Shown piece by piece: positions 54,454 through 64,000 of a stretch of DNA of 64,000 bases. Location of the stretch: positions 36,788,693 to 36,852,692 of the forward strand of contig OX411549.1 in NCBI GenBank assembly GCA_948146395.1, written 5' to 3'. The DNA is from Fragum whitleyi. Taxonomy: Eukaryota > Mollusca > Bivalvia > Cardiida > Cardiidae. The notes below the pieces were generated by a model. The model saw only the letters and a program-made list of their open reading frames with translations. It did not search any database and was not told where the DNA came from. The stretch's first letter is position 1. Every line of letters begins with the position of its first letter. The position numbers and the translations under genes are program-made.

Positions 54454-56147
54454 TAGGGCTGTCACACCTTAACGTTTTAGCCAGCGTGTGCGGAACGTGT
54501 TGGATTTTTTATAACACGCTGCGAACACGTCGGGTACGCTATGGACACGTTCCGCACACGCTATCGGCACGCTGTAACACGTTGGTACACGTTGCGATAC
54601 GCTGAGTATCTCATAAAATTTTGTGCATGCTTAAAATTTCTCAGCGTGTGCCGAACGTGTTGGAACACGCTCTGCATACGTTCCGCACACGTTCCGAACA
54701 CGCTCAGCACGCTAGAGACACGCTAGGAGCTCGTTCACTTACGCTACGGACACGCTAGAAACACGTTCGCCAAAAGTTTAACGTGCTTGGAGCGTGTCTC
54801 CAGCGTACTGGGAACGTGTGCATAGCGTGTCTTCAGCGTACTGAACGTATGTCTAGCGCGTTGCCAGCGAGTTCACAGCGTGTTTCTGGCGTATGACAGC
54901 GTTTCAGTTTTCAATGAAAACCGCTGCATGTTTGTCTTGAATTTCTACCATCAGCTTCTCGTAAATAAATAAATTTGTGCATGTACGTGTGTATGACCCT
55001 TTTGACATGTTCATATCTGCATGTTTCCTCATGACCAGTCTAAGAATGACTTGAAAACTCAATTTTAAGAAGCATTCTCCATATTTGACGATTAACGATT
55101 TCATTCAAGTCATATAAATAAAACTTATGTTATATTATGTTTTGTAATAAGCTGTTTGTCTTTTCTTCCTTATAAATCCTGTACGGATTTTCTTAATTCC
55201 TTAGATTGTCGAGATGGAGAATGTAGCCTAAATGTGTATTAAACATTGCGTTTATAGCTTTACAAGTGCGTCTGCTCTTTGGTTAGAATAACAATACGTT
55301 CGCGAAAATACAAACATTCATTCGTCTCATTTGATCATTATCAATATACCAAAAAGACAAGTACATCGTTGTGCCTAGTGGACATAATACAAAACGTGTT
55401 TTACTCTATTCTGCTCTGTTCAGAATATTTGATTCTATTATATGTACTACAAGTTTGATATTTGGTACACCTTTTCCCCCTTAGTATAGGACTAGCTATT
55501 CAAGAATAAGAGAGGTTGTAGAAAGTCATCCTACATGGTAGAGCATATGGAGGAAGAAAGGAGTGCATTATGACAAGTAGTTCCTTACCCTTTCGCAATA
55601 TTTTTCGAGTGAAAAGTACTAGAAGCTTTAATCAGCCTGTAATCTTATAAGTTTGTTATATGCATGTTTTCATATGTAACAGGTGCCAGTGTATTTTTCT
55701 TTTCGTCCTTTCCTATTTTTCTTTTACATGAACCAACATACTTTGAATTTGAATATGTGTAGTGGCCGGTGGCCTGTTTATATATTAAAAGAATGAAGTG
55801 GTAATTTCTTGCAGAATTTATATTTACATCCATAACACGCTGCGAACACGTTATAACACGCTAGAAGCGCGTTACAAACACGCTAAGCACGTTCTGGGGA
55901 CGTTACGAGAACGTTGGACGCACGCTCAAGAACGTTGGTATACGCTGACATACGCTATCAACACGTTCTGGACACGTTTCTCACGCGTTACTCACACGTT
56001 CAAACTCGCTATGAACACGCTTCAAGCGCGTCGTGAACTGACAAAAAGAAAATATAGGTCAGCGTATGCCGACGTTTTGCGGACTTAGTCGTTTTCTCAA
56101 ACGCGTAAGGCACACGCTGGCTAAAACGTTGAGGTGTGACAGGGCCA
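54454..56147. mobile_element. 1.69-kb inverted-repeat element, copy 2
   Basis: Same ends and arms as 11441-13133 and nearly the same length (about 1694 against 1693 bp). Differences are scattered substitutions plus a few short indels: for example copy 1 has an extra AACAAAATTTCTCAGCAC stretch near 11609, and copy 2 an extra TGGTACACGT near 54582. It lies about 140 bp beyond the stop of C1q gene 2. Confidence 0.85.
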
Positions 56148-56286
56148 TTAAATCTAATATAGTTTAACCGCGATATTGTCTTCTGGCGCTGGACAATCTA
56201 AAGTCCGGATCAGTCATATGCAAACGAAATGTTTAGTTGATTTATTAATCTTAAACCAGTCCCTAGTTTACTTGACCAATTAGACC

Positions 56287-58903
56287 TTATGTATTTAAGA
56301 GTACACCAGAGAAAGAACTCCAATACCTCTTGATATCATCTGCGGTAATGACTTCCCCTCGGGAAGAGGTGGTCACTTGCACGCGAATCTTGTCACCAAC
56401 AACTATTTCTGAAATCCCGTCCGTAGCGTCGCAGATAGCGCCCCAAGAGACGTCGCCATAATTAGCAGCAGTAAGAGTGTTGTCATTAACAAGAATACGA
56501 ATCGCCATTTCCGTTTCGCTGTTCAAGCAGAACTGTGTGGTAAACAGAAACGTGCCGTTTACCGGAGCCGTGAAGATCCCGGTACCGGAGTCATAGCCGT
56601 CTCCTTCATTTTGGACGATTGTCTGGAATATCACAGTGGAGCCGTCTGATGGTGATAGGTCCTTGACATTTCGTGCTTTAAACAGGACAACTGGCGTCTT
56701 GCTATCTGAAAAATGAATTACTTCCCTTTTAAATTGATTTTATGCTAGGTCTTTCAAAGAAAAAGTATACTGATATTTACGAAAATGAAAATAATCATAC
56801 CATTACGCAAAAACTTTTGAGAAGGTGGTGTTTCTGCACGTTTGAGAACGACAGTTGGTCTCAGAGAGGAATGGTATGAACAATCGATATACATTACTCT
56901 AAGTGATACTTCTAGCAAAATATCAAAGCCATCCGCCCACTTCATTCAGAGATGAAGACTTTTTAAAGATCTCACTCATTATCTTGAAGGAAAAATTAAG
57001 TACGCATATATATGGTTGAAGAAGAGTGGCATGAAAAAAAAAACCTTGATTTTTTCCTGATATACCATTATATCGAATCCATTTCCCGCTTGATTTCAGA
57101 GAATAAGAAATTTTTTATATATATTTTATTGGCTGCTTGAACGTTACATCAGTTGTACATGTTTAAACACAAACTTAGTGAACCCAATATCAAAGCCATC
57201 TGCCATCTTCTCAAAGAGAAGAAGATCTTTGAAGATTTCAGTCTTTGTCTGCATATATATACATACAGTTAACAAAATCGTGAATTTGACAAGTTGAATG
57301 ATTTTGGACTGATTTTGGAATGTAATTGAGTGAGTATTTGGAGCGTTTTTGAGTGCATTAAATGAGAGGACATCAAATATCGCAAATTTTGTTTAGAATG
57401 AACAAAATAAGCGATATTGACTATCTCCCTTTAATACAATATGCATTCAAGTTCTATAGATAGCTTCTTATTTCTTCAAGAACTTATTAGGCGCTTACAA
57501 CCTGAATTAAATCCGTGAAATCGCGATTTTTCTCTATCCAATTTTTTTAAATAACGTTGTTGATTCTATATTTTTCAATGAGTTTGAGCGTTTTTGAATG
57601 GTTTGAGTGAGTGTTTGGAATTAACGAACTGGGCGCTGAGTGAGCGATTTAGAATGGTTTTGATTGAGATGAATGTCAATTTAACGATATTACTAACTGG
57701 CTTCGCGCTAGCAGAGTCCATAATTTGACAAAGGTAAACTAGAAGTTTCTATATTTCTCTGTACTAGAACGATTGATGAACAATTGAAGACAAATACAAC
57801 GTTCAAGTACATATGTTCTTTTTTTCAAATTCTGTTTTCATTTTGCAATGGGAGTTAATTGTGGATAACAATTACTTGTCCAACTATGTTTTAAGCTGGG
57901 GCACCTTAACTTTTAATGTTGATATTTGTAAAATTTAATTTTTTCAACGAATGGAATTCAAGGCAATTTTGATTGTGGAATGAAAAGTAAAAAGAAAAGC
58001 AAATAAATAAATAGAACATATATTTATATGTATAAAAATAATAAGAAATAAATTCTGAAAGACTGAACAGTCGTAACCCTCATAATATCTTACCTATTTT
58101 GCTATTTTATTTATTAAAAACAGTCAAACAAAGACACATACACACACAATCAACATAACCAACAACGGCAACAACAAATTACAAAACTACAATGAAAAGG
58201 CATACGATCCGACAAACAGACAACTAGTAAATAAGAATTCAATAAATTATGGTTATGCTGAACATGAACAATAGTTGGATATATCATCTCATGTACTGAA
58301 CTGAACTAAATTAGCCAATTGCTCCTTCGTCTTTTTTGTTGTTTTTATTTGTTCATTTGATTAATTAGAATGTAAAAGTGTAAAAAACAAAGTCTAGAAC
58401 TAGATATGAGTATGTTACAACAAAATACGTAAAATACCTTTAAAGTCATTTTTCAGTTGTAAAAGAGAGTTTGACAGCTTCAACATTTTAGCCTCGATAT
58501 CGTCCTCCTGTTTGGAGAGTATATACAAGATTTGATTCTGGAGATGTCGAAGTCTTCTATCTACCTCAGCGAATATTTGCGTATTCTCTGATCCTTTTCC
58601 CGGGATGTTTCCTAGCTCCAACATAGAATTCTTTAATCCAGTTTCAACTTCTTTGAATTTATTCAATAGTTCGTTTTCTAACCGCTGATGTTTTTCAACT
58701 GTCCCATCGAGACTTGATAGTTTTTCGTCTATCAGCTTTTCCCAACTTTCAAACTTTCCCATAAATATTTCCATTTTGTATTTTACATCCACCATTTTCT
58801 CTAGCATTTGTTCATGGTAACTGAACGGAGAACACTGATTTTCACAAATCACTTTAACGGCGCAACAGAGAAGAGAGAAGAGAAAGATGGTTTTCATGGC
58901 CAT
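56287..58903 (-). CDS. Secreted coiled-coil C1q-domain protein, gene 2 (two exons, 294 aa)
   Basis: Exon 1 (58903-58438) starts MAMKTIFLFSLLCCAVKVIC, a signal peptide, then the same CSPFSYHEQMLEKMVDVKY block as gene 1 and a heptad-rich region to LLQLKNDFK, ending with one extra G at donor GT 58437-58436. Exon 2 (56705-56287) follows CATTTTTCAG; G plus AT makes Asp, then SKTPVVLFKARNVKDLSPSD and a C1q domain with GIFTAPVNGTFLFTTQFC and a closing SSFSGVLLNT, stop at 56289. Same phase-1 junction as gene 1, so a tandem duplicate. The coiled-coil part is shorter than in gene 1 (155 against 169 complete codons) and diverged, while the N-terminal block is nearly identical, suggesting it is under constraint. 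Expected to be secreted and oligomeric. The intron (56706-58437) holds a MITE-3. Confidence 0.9.
57266..57710. mobile_element. MITE-3 copy in the C1q gene 2 intron
   Basis: Left AGTTAACAAAATCGTGAATT, right TGTCAATTTAACGATATTAC; hairpin AATATCGCAAATTTTGTT / AACAAAATAAGCGATATTG. Confidence 0.74.
57711..58414. other. Rest of C1q gene 2 intron
   Basis: AT-rich, with a short AC-rich stretch at 58133-58150; nothing recognised. Confidence 0.4.
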
Positions 58904-59648
58904 CCTCCTTAGAGCATAAAGGTGCGATCACAATGTTTGTTAGCCAGAAAGATTCCGTTTAAAAGGGATGCTCTTCATGAATATTCAAGAAAGTTAAAAG
59001 AAGATGCCTCATTTATATGCATAGATAAACATCAAGAGACCCTTTGGAAACAAAGCCTTTTTCAGTTTCCTTTAAGTAATGTGTATATTAAGAGTATTTC
59101 GTTTACACAAAGCAAATAATTTCCAAAATTAAGAAATCATCCTAAACCTAATTTTAACATATATTTGAATCTATTACGGCTAAAGATTACAACAAATTTA
59201 GAATAAATAGGCGGAGAATGTTTTATTCAATTACGAAGTAATGGGGCGGAGCAAAGAAATCTAATAAAAGATTAATTTATCGTCAATTATTTCCCAAAAC
59301 CTTCTAGCTATTGCTTTAATCAAGGTTAAGTAACGAGTTTTTAGCACAAAAAAGACTCTTAAGATATGTGGAAATGTTCAGCATAGATATAAATGCCCTA
59401 TTTAGAATGTCGAAAAGAACAACAATGACAACAACAACAACAAAAACAACAACAACAAAGGATTATCATGCGTATTTTTTCCACGTCTATTGGAAAACAG
59501 GTACCAAAGACATTGAGTGACTTGGAGATATTGCCTTTGAAATTCATGGAAATTTACACCCTGGAATTGAAGTTATTATTATGGGACAAATCGAGTTCTG
59601 TCGTCCTACACACAGGCACTTTTATTCAGGACTTCACTACTTTCATAT
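58904..59648. other. Upstream region of C1q gene 2
   Basis: 58955-58965 holds a TATA-like CTTTTAAACGG on the minus strand. A possible fragment of the GCAGGGCG-ended element lies at about 59190-59345, and (CAA)n at 59415-59458. No other gene seen. Confidence 0.4.
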
Positions 59649-59842
59649 ATCACTATAATAAATAATACACAAGGTAGTGCAGCCGCCATGTTTAAGAGAA
59701 CGGATGTTTTTTACAAGCATCTATGGCTTCCGTCACAGGACGTGTTTACTCGTGAGAATCGAGAACCAAAATGCTTGTAAAAACATCCGTTCCCTTAGAA
59801 AATGGCGACTGCAGTACCTTGTGTATTATTTATTATAGTGAT
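59649..59842. mobile_element. Hairpin MITE with near-perfect arms (194 bp)
   Basis: ATCACTATAATAAATAATAC ... mirrored by GTATTATTTATTATAGTGAT; then ACAAGGTAGTGCAGCCGCCA / TGGCGACTGCAGTACCTTGT and ACGGATGTTTTTTACAAGCA / TGCTTGTAAAAACATCCGT. Arms of about 75 bp flank a 45-bp loop. Confidence 0.75.
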
Positions 59843-60239
59843 GTAAGGTTGTTATCAAATCCTGAATCCAAATGCCTGTGGTCCTACATTAACTTTTATG
59901 ATTAAAAAGACAAACCATCTAGTTAATTAATTGATTTTATAATGCTTAAGTTTAATGAAGTGAAAAGAAAATATGACATTTATATTTTGTCCTTAATGAA
60001 AATTCTTTTCATGAAATATTAAGGACTGCGTTAATATGTTTCATGGTAAATTAATATAGAACTTTCTACCTTAAAACCTTTACTCATTCTCTCAATTTAA
60101 AATAGTGGCATAATTAAAAACATTTGAATATGACAAAAAATCAAGTGACAGTCTTACATTGGTTTTTTACATTATTAACCTTATTTGAACAAATATAATC
60201 TTGCTTGTTTAAAAAAAATGCCTTTTTAAAACATGTTAC
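59843..60239. other. No feature recognised
   Basis: AT-rich DNA with no domain or repeat I can name. Confidence 0.35.
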
Positions 60240-60840
60240 CTTGATGTATGACATTGACCTACAACGTTTCACTAAATTCATTTTAAAATATTTTCGTGCT
60301 TGTGGTTGATAATAGCTGTGTCAAATATTGTTCAAAATCTGGCAATAAATTAAAAAATAATGCTCTTGTCAAGCTGAGTTGAGCTGATTTTGACCTTTGA
60401 CCATGATATGTGACCTTGAGCTTAGGCACATCGCATTTTTTCTTGTATTACACCTTTGCCGATGATTAGAAGCGCTAATGTCAAATCATTTTTGGATCTA
60501 CATGTACTATAAAAGATGTTAGATATGCACCTTTTATCATAATATACTACTCTTATTTTGACATTTGACCTTGAACTTTAACTTATAACAAAATTCATTT
60601 CAAATTAAGTTTTAGCTTGTCAAGGGTAACAACTGTGCCAAATATCTTTAAAATCTGATCATAAACAAATTAGTAATACACTTGAAAAGCTGAATTTGAG
60701 CTGATTATGACCATAGACCTTGGTGCGTGAAATTGAATTTGACCTTTTACAAAAAATAGCTTTAATTAAAAATGAGTTCATGTGTTGGAAAAATATGCCA
60801 AATATCATTGAAATCCATCTGATTTCGTCTTGAAAAGGCC
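60240..60840 (+). repeat. Degenerate tandem repeat with TGACCTTGA motifs
   Basis: About three units of 160-200 bp, each with GCTGA(A/G)TTGAGCTGATT-like, TGACCTTTGACC-like and GTGTCAAATAT-like blocks. Similar in style to the pearl-like units at the window start. One unit holds TGACCTTTGACC at 60391-60402, a DR1-type nuclear-receptor site by sequence. Confidence 0.5.
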
Positions 60841-61102
60841 AGTTTAAAGCTAAATTTTGCTAATATCTCATATTCAGGGGCAGATAACTGTTAAATTGGT
60901 ATCCTGTTTTTACGAAAAAAAAAAAAAAAAAAAAACAACAAAAAACCTTGGGGTCATGCTTTTGTATTTTCTTTGCAAACAATAAAAGAAATTTTGACTA
61001 TTTGTCCCTTTTTCACATAAATATTCATGTGTGTATATTGCTTTTGTTTCATAAGGTGGCATATGTCTTCCATGAGATATGAGATAGCAGTATCGTGATA
61101 AT

Positions 61103-61331
61103 TTAACCCTTTGCTGTTTAATCCCTGCTTTTTACGTGCCTGTGATTTTATAATTGAGAAAACATTGTGAAAAAAGAAGAAATTGCTCGTGACAAGCAAT
61201 TTCTTCTTTTTCCACACTATTTTCCACCCTACTGAATGGTTATTTTTCAAATTTAATCCACTTTTAATTTTCGTCTGCAAAACCTTTGAATTTGGACAGG
61301 TCCAAAATTTTGAAAAACAGGAAAGTGTTAA
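61103..61331. mobile_element. piggyBac-like MITE (229 bp including TTAA sites)
   Basis: Left TTAACCCTTTGCTGTTTAA; right end on the other strand TTAACACTTTCCTGTTT: TTAA target sites followed by matching 13-bp ends, as in piggyBac elements. Central hairpin GAAATTGCTCGTGACAAGCA. The ORFs across it on both strands are incidental. Confidence 0.7.
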
Positions 61332-61984
61332 ACAATATCACGCTAAAATTAAGTTTCTAGGAATCTTTATATTGACCATAATTATTTTCTTGATAAAATC
61401 ATTTTGATATTGATATCCGCTATCTCACTTTTTTGACGATTAATGACCACTACTGACACCAGGAAAAAAATATTGCGATCGAAATTCCGACTTCTATAAA
61501 TAGAAACCCTCGGATGACTTTGTTTTTCTGTATGTTTATACTTAAAACAACCTAAGCCGAATGATGGAAATGAAATTAATCTGAAAGCCTTTATCGAAAT
61601 ATAGTTACAGCGAGTGTCAGTTTTTGAGTTCACGATAGTTTTATCTTAATGTCAGTAGTGGGCATAGTAGAAGAAAAATCAAGATACAAGGAACATATAT
61701 CACGATAGAATAATTGAGAAAATTTTGACATACGAGATAAAATTTCCTGGAAACTTCATCGTACCGCGAAATTGTTTAAATTATTATGATGCTGCTATCT
61801 AGTATCTCGTGGCAAAATTATGCCACAATAGTTTCATACAAGAGAAAATGTTATAAGGAATTGGGATGATGAAAAATGTAAAGAAACGATTCTTTTTATT
61901 TCTGTTCAAAAAAAAAAAAAAAAAAAAAATATAAGAATAATTGTTGAATTTTGTTCTGGAACCTCATCTTCGACAATAAGGAAA
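61332..61984. other. No feature recognised
   Basis: AT-rich, with a poly-A run at 61908-61929. Confidence 0.35.
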
Positions 61985-62229
61985 CAGGGGCCCGTTTTAC
62001 TAAACTTCTTACGACAAAATTGATCGTAAGTCAAAATCACAAATCGTACCTGGTGTTTTTATTCATCGCTAGATTCTGTCTTGCAATATCTCATTGGAAT
62101 CGTCTGAAGGAGACGATTCCAATCAGATAATGCATGGCAGAATTCCATGTTTATTTACTACCGTAGAAGCAACTTTAATTTTGGACTTACGCAAAAAATG
62201 ATCGTAAGATTTTTAGTAAAACAGGCCCC
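61985..62229. mobile_element. MITE-4, full-length copy (about 245 bp)
   Basis: Left GGGGCCCGTTTTACTAAAC, right AGTAAAACAGGCCCC; centre CATTGGAATCGTCTGAAG / GAGACGATTCCAATC. Opposite internal order to 50767-51010. Confidence 0.78.
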
Positions 62230-62272
62230 AGGTAATTTAATTTTGGATTTATTTCTGAATGGAGATAGTTGA

Positions 62273-62352
62273 GAACTCTGTAAACAAACACAAGGCATTC
62301 TGTTTTGTGGCTGAACTCTGTAAACAAACACAAGGCATTCTGTTTTGTGGCT
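62273..62352 (+). repeat. Perfect two-copy 40-bp tandem duplication
   Basis: The 40-bp unit GAACTCTGTAAACAAACACA plus AGGCATTCTGTTTTGTGGCT occurs twice without a mismatch, so it is recent. Confidence 0.85.
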
Positions 62353-62462
62353 TGTCATTGTTGTACTCAACTACATGTATTTGAAAATTTACACTTTAAA
62401 AGTCTCTATTTTTTACACTATACAAAAGAAGCGAATAAAAAGTTCTCTTCTTGAGATATATA

Positions 62463-62617
62463 CTTTTAATAATAATACATAAATACACTAGCTTTTAGCG
62501 GCACAGCCGCCTTCATCAGGTGAATCCTATGAATTGAACCGTTCAATTCATAGGATCACCTGATGAAGGCGGCTGTGCCGCTGAAAGCTAGTGTATTTAT
62601 ATATTATTATTAAAAAT
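62463..62617. mobile_element. Near-perfect hairpin element (155 bp) with CTGATGA/GAAA core
   Basis: TACACTAGCTTTTAGCGGCA and CAGCCGCCTTCATCAGGTG on the left mirror CACCTGATGAAGGCGGCTG and TGCCGCTGAAAGCTAGTGTA on the right; the centre is CCTATGAATTGAACCGTTCA. In the right arm CTGATGA (62560-62566), a GCGGC/GCCGC stem and GAAA (62583-62586) follow one another as in a hammerhead core; the left arm has TAAA instead. Catalysis is unproven. Confidence 0.7.
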
Positions 62618-62718
62618 ACAAAAGAAGAATAAAAAAGGATGAGTTTTTTTTTTCAATTTTATGCTTTGACGATGATAATATGTCACCTATCGAGAAAAAA
62701 TAAGAGAAATATTAAAAC

Positions 62719-62749
<31 letters not shown>

Positions 62750-64000
62750 TTTAGAAAAACAAAATAGATAAATAAATAAAAGTAAAAAGAATTTTACACA
62801 CCAATAATCATTAACACTGTTGTCATTATTGTCTTTAATTTGCTTATTTCTAATAAGTCTCTTGAACCCCAAAGATTGAATTATTTTCCCAATTTTTCAA
62901 ATGAAAAATTAAAATTCCGTTCTTTTAATTCTATCGAATTCTCAACAGACCTTAAATCTTCCTCGGTCGCATTCCTAGGGGAAAAATAAGGCAAAAAATA
63001 TACAAGGTGACATATTATTATCACCGGGGGAAAATAGAGATATTTTGTTTATATTTCATGACCTATTGTAACATATAAACTCTGTGAACATTGAACCAAA
63101 AAGCAATTAAAAAAAATAAAAGAAATTTGATATTCAAGGCTATATGTAAACGTGTTGTGGAAAACCGCAAAGTTGCTAGGAAATAAAACAGTGAAAATCC
63201 CCTAAGACAAAAAAGGGGAGATAATCACAAAAGAAAATATGATATGTTAAAATAAATTCCGGATATCAACTTAGGAATAGCTCATTGATGTATAGTGTGG
63301 CAGCCTTAAACTCAATAGCAATTAATTTGGGTTATGTAATTATTTTAAAATGAAACTCAAGTTCGTAGTAAATTACCCCACCAGCTTTTAACACAAGGCT
63401 CAGCGGGAACAAATAAGATGTCAATATGTTGTCAATTGACGCAGATTATATCATAGTATGTATGGCAAAAGTTTAGAGCCCCCGTCTGTGTTCATGAACA
63501 TTTCCGAAACGCGAGACAATTTTCTTTGACGATTGTGTACACAAAAACTATATTTTTATTCTCAAAGATAAGCTTAAATTTGTCATTCCAATATTCGTTA
63601 ATGCAAATGATTATGACGCGATGATGTAAATATAGGCCTAACTTGATGAATATTTATGACCCGAAAACTTTCGGACTCAAATTTGAATACCGCTCCTGCA
63701 CGTGGGCGTATTACACGTTACCAAAATCTCATTAACATATTTTACTTTATTCTACAGATTATGCGTTTCACGAAAAAGCCGCCGTATCTTGATTTATTTG
63801 TATTTTTTAATGTAACTCATCTTTCATAAGACTAAAGCAAAAATTAATATTCAAAGAATATTGACGAAAGAGCGATTTTTTTTTTGTAATCTAAACGCTG
63901 ACATAGGCTTTAAAAGAAATCTATTCTAGCCACGAAAAGGCCCTTATGGAAATCCGTCCCTTCTTTTCTATGGTAAATATCTACTTTCTATTTTAGATAT
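62618..64000. other. No gene recognised to the window end
   Basis: AT-rich DNA with homopolymers (poly-A at 62719-62745). Short frames only, without domains. No repeat family from elsewhere in the window seen here. Confidence 0.4.

Overview
This is a eukaryotic window, AT-rich, with sparse intron-bearing genes in a sea of mobile-element debris. Two secreted coiled-coil plus globular-C1q genes side by side with decayed copies, many tRNA-derived SINEs and a pearl-like tandem repeat point to a mollusc, most likely a bivalve. That is inference; the species cannot be read from the sequence.

Four genes are supportable. (1) On +, at 1885-3557, the last two coding exons of an HMGB-type chromatin protein: most of an HMG box, then an acidic tail. 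Earlier exons are outside the window or not recognised. (2) On -, at 14049-15125, an intronless GT31 beta-1,3-glycosyltransferase of 358 aa. (3, 4) On -, at 47069-49319 and 56287-58903, two paralogous two-exon genes for secreted C1q-domain proteins. Each has signal peptide plus coiled coil in exon 1 and the C1q domain in exon 2, joined by a phase-1 intron. Beyond the 3' end of the first lie two truncated repeats of its last exon, each with a stop, and a more decayed C1q relic split by a mobile element.

The rest is layered repeats. Family names used below are mine: SINE-1 (about 275 bp, tRNA-like head, target-site duplications of 9-14 bp); MITE-1 (163 bp, ends TAAGGTAGTGGACCCG); MITE-2 (about 260 bp, ends GTGACCCGTCACGCG); MITE-3 (about 430 bp, ends AACATCGTGAAATTGAC); MITE-4 (about 240 bp, ends GGGGCCTGTTTTA); two copies of a 1.69-kb inverted-repeat element whose arms are packed with ACACGCT/ACACGTT motifs; and a 2.7-kb array of about 481-bp palindromic units at 39784-42520. 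Several insertions are nested and can be ordered in time. One, a 748-bp retrocopy with a 22-bp target duplication, sits inside a MITE-3; another, a 445-bp MULE-type element with a 9-bp duplication, sits inside an older repeat. A decayed MULE transposase fragment lies at 30600-31111.

Layout: 1-1.6 kb tandem repeat; 1.9-3.6 kb HMGB end; 3.6-14 kb SINEs, MITEs and two motif-packed elements; 14-15.1 kb glycosyltransferase; 15.3-39 kb repeats with the retrocopy, a 40-bp minisatellite, and the MULE relic and MULE-type element; 39.8-42.5 kb palindrome array; 45-59 kb C1q cluster; 59-64 kb small MITEs and little else. A 200-base N gap lies at 44974-45173. I saw no bacterial-type operon, CRISPR array or intact autonomous transposon.
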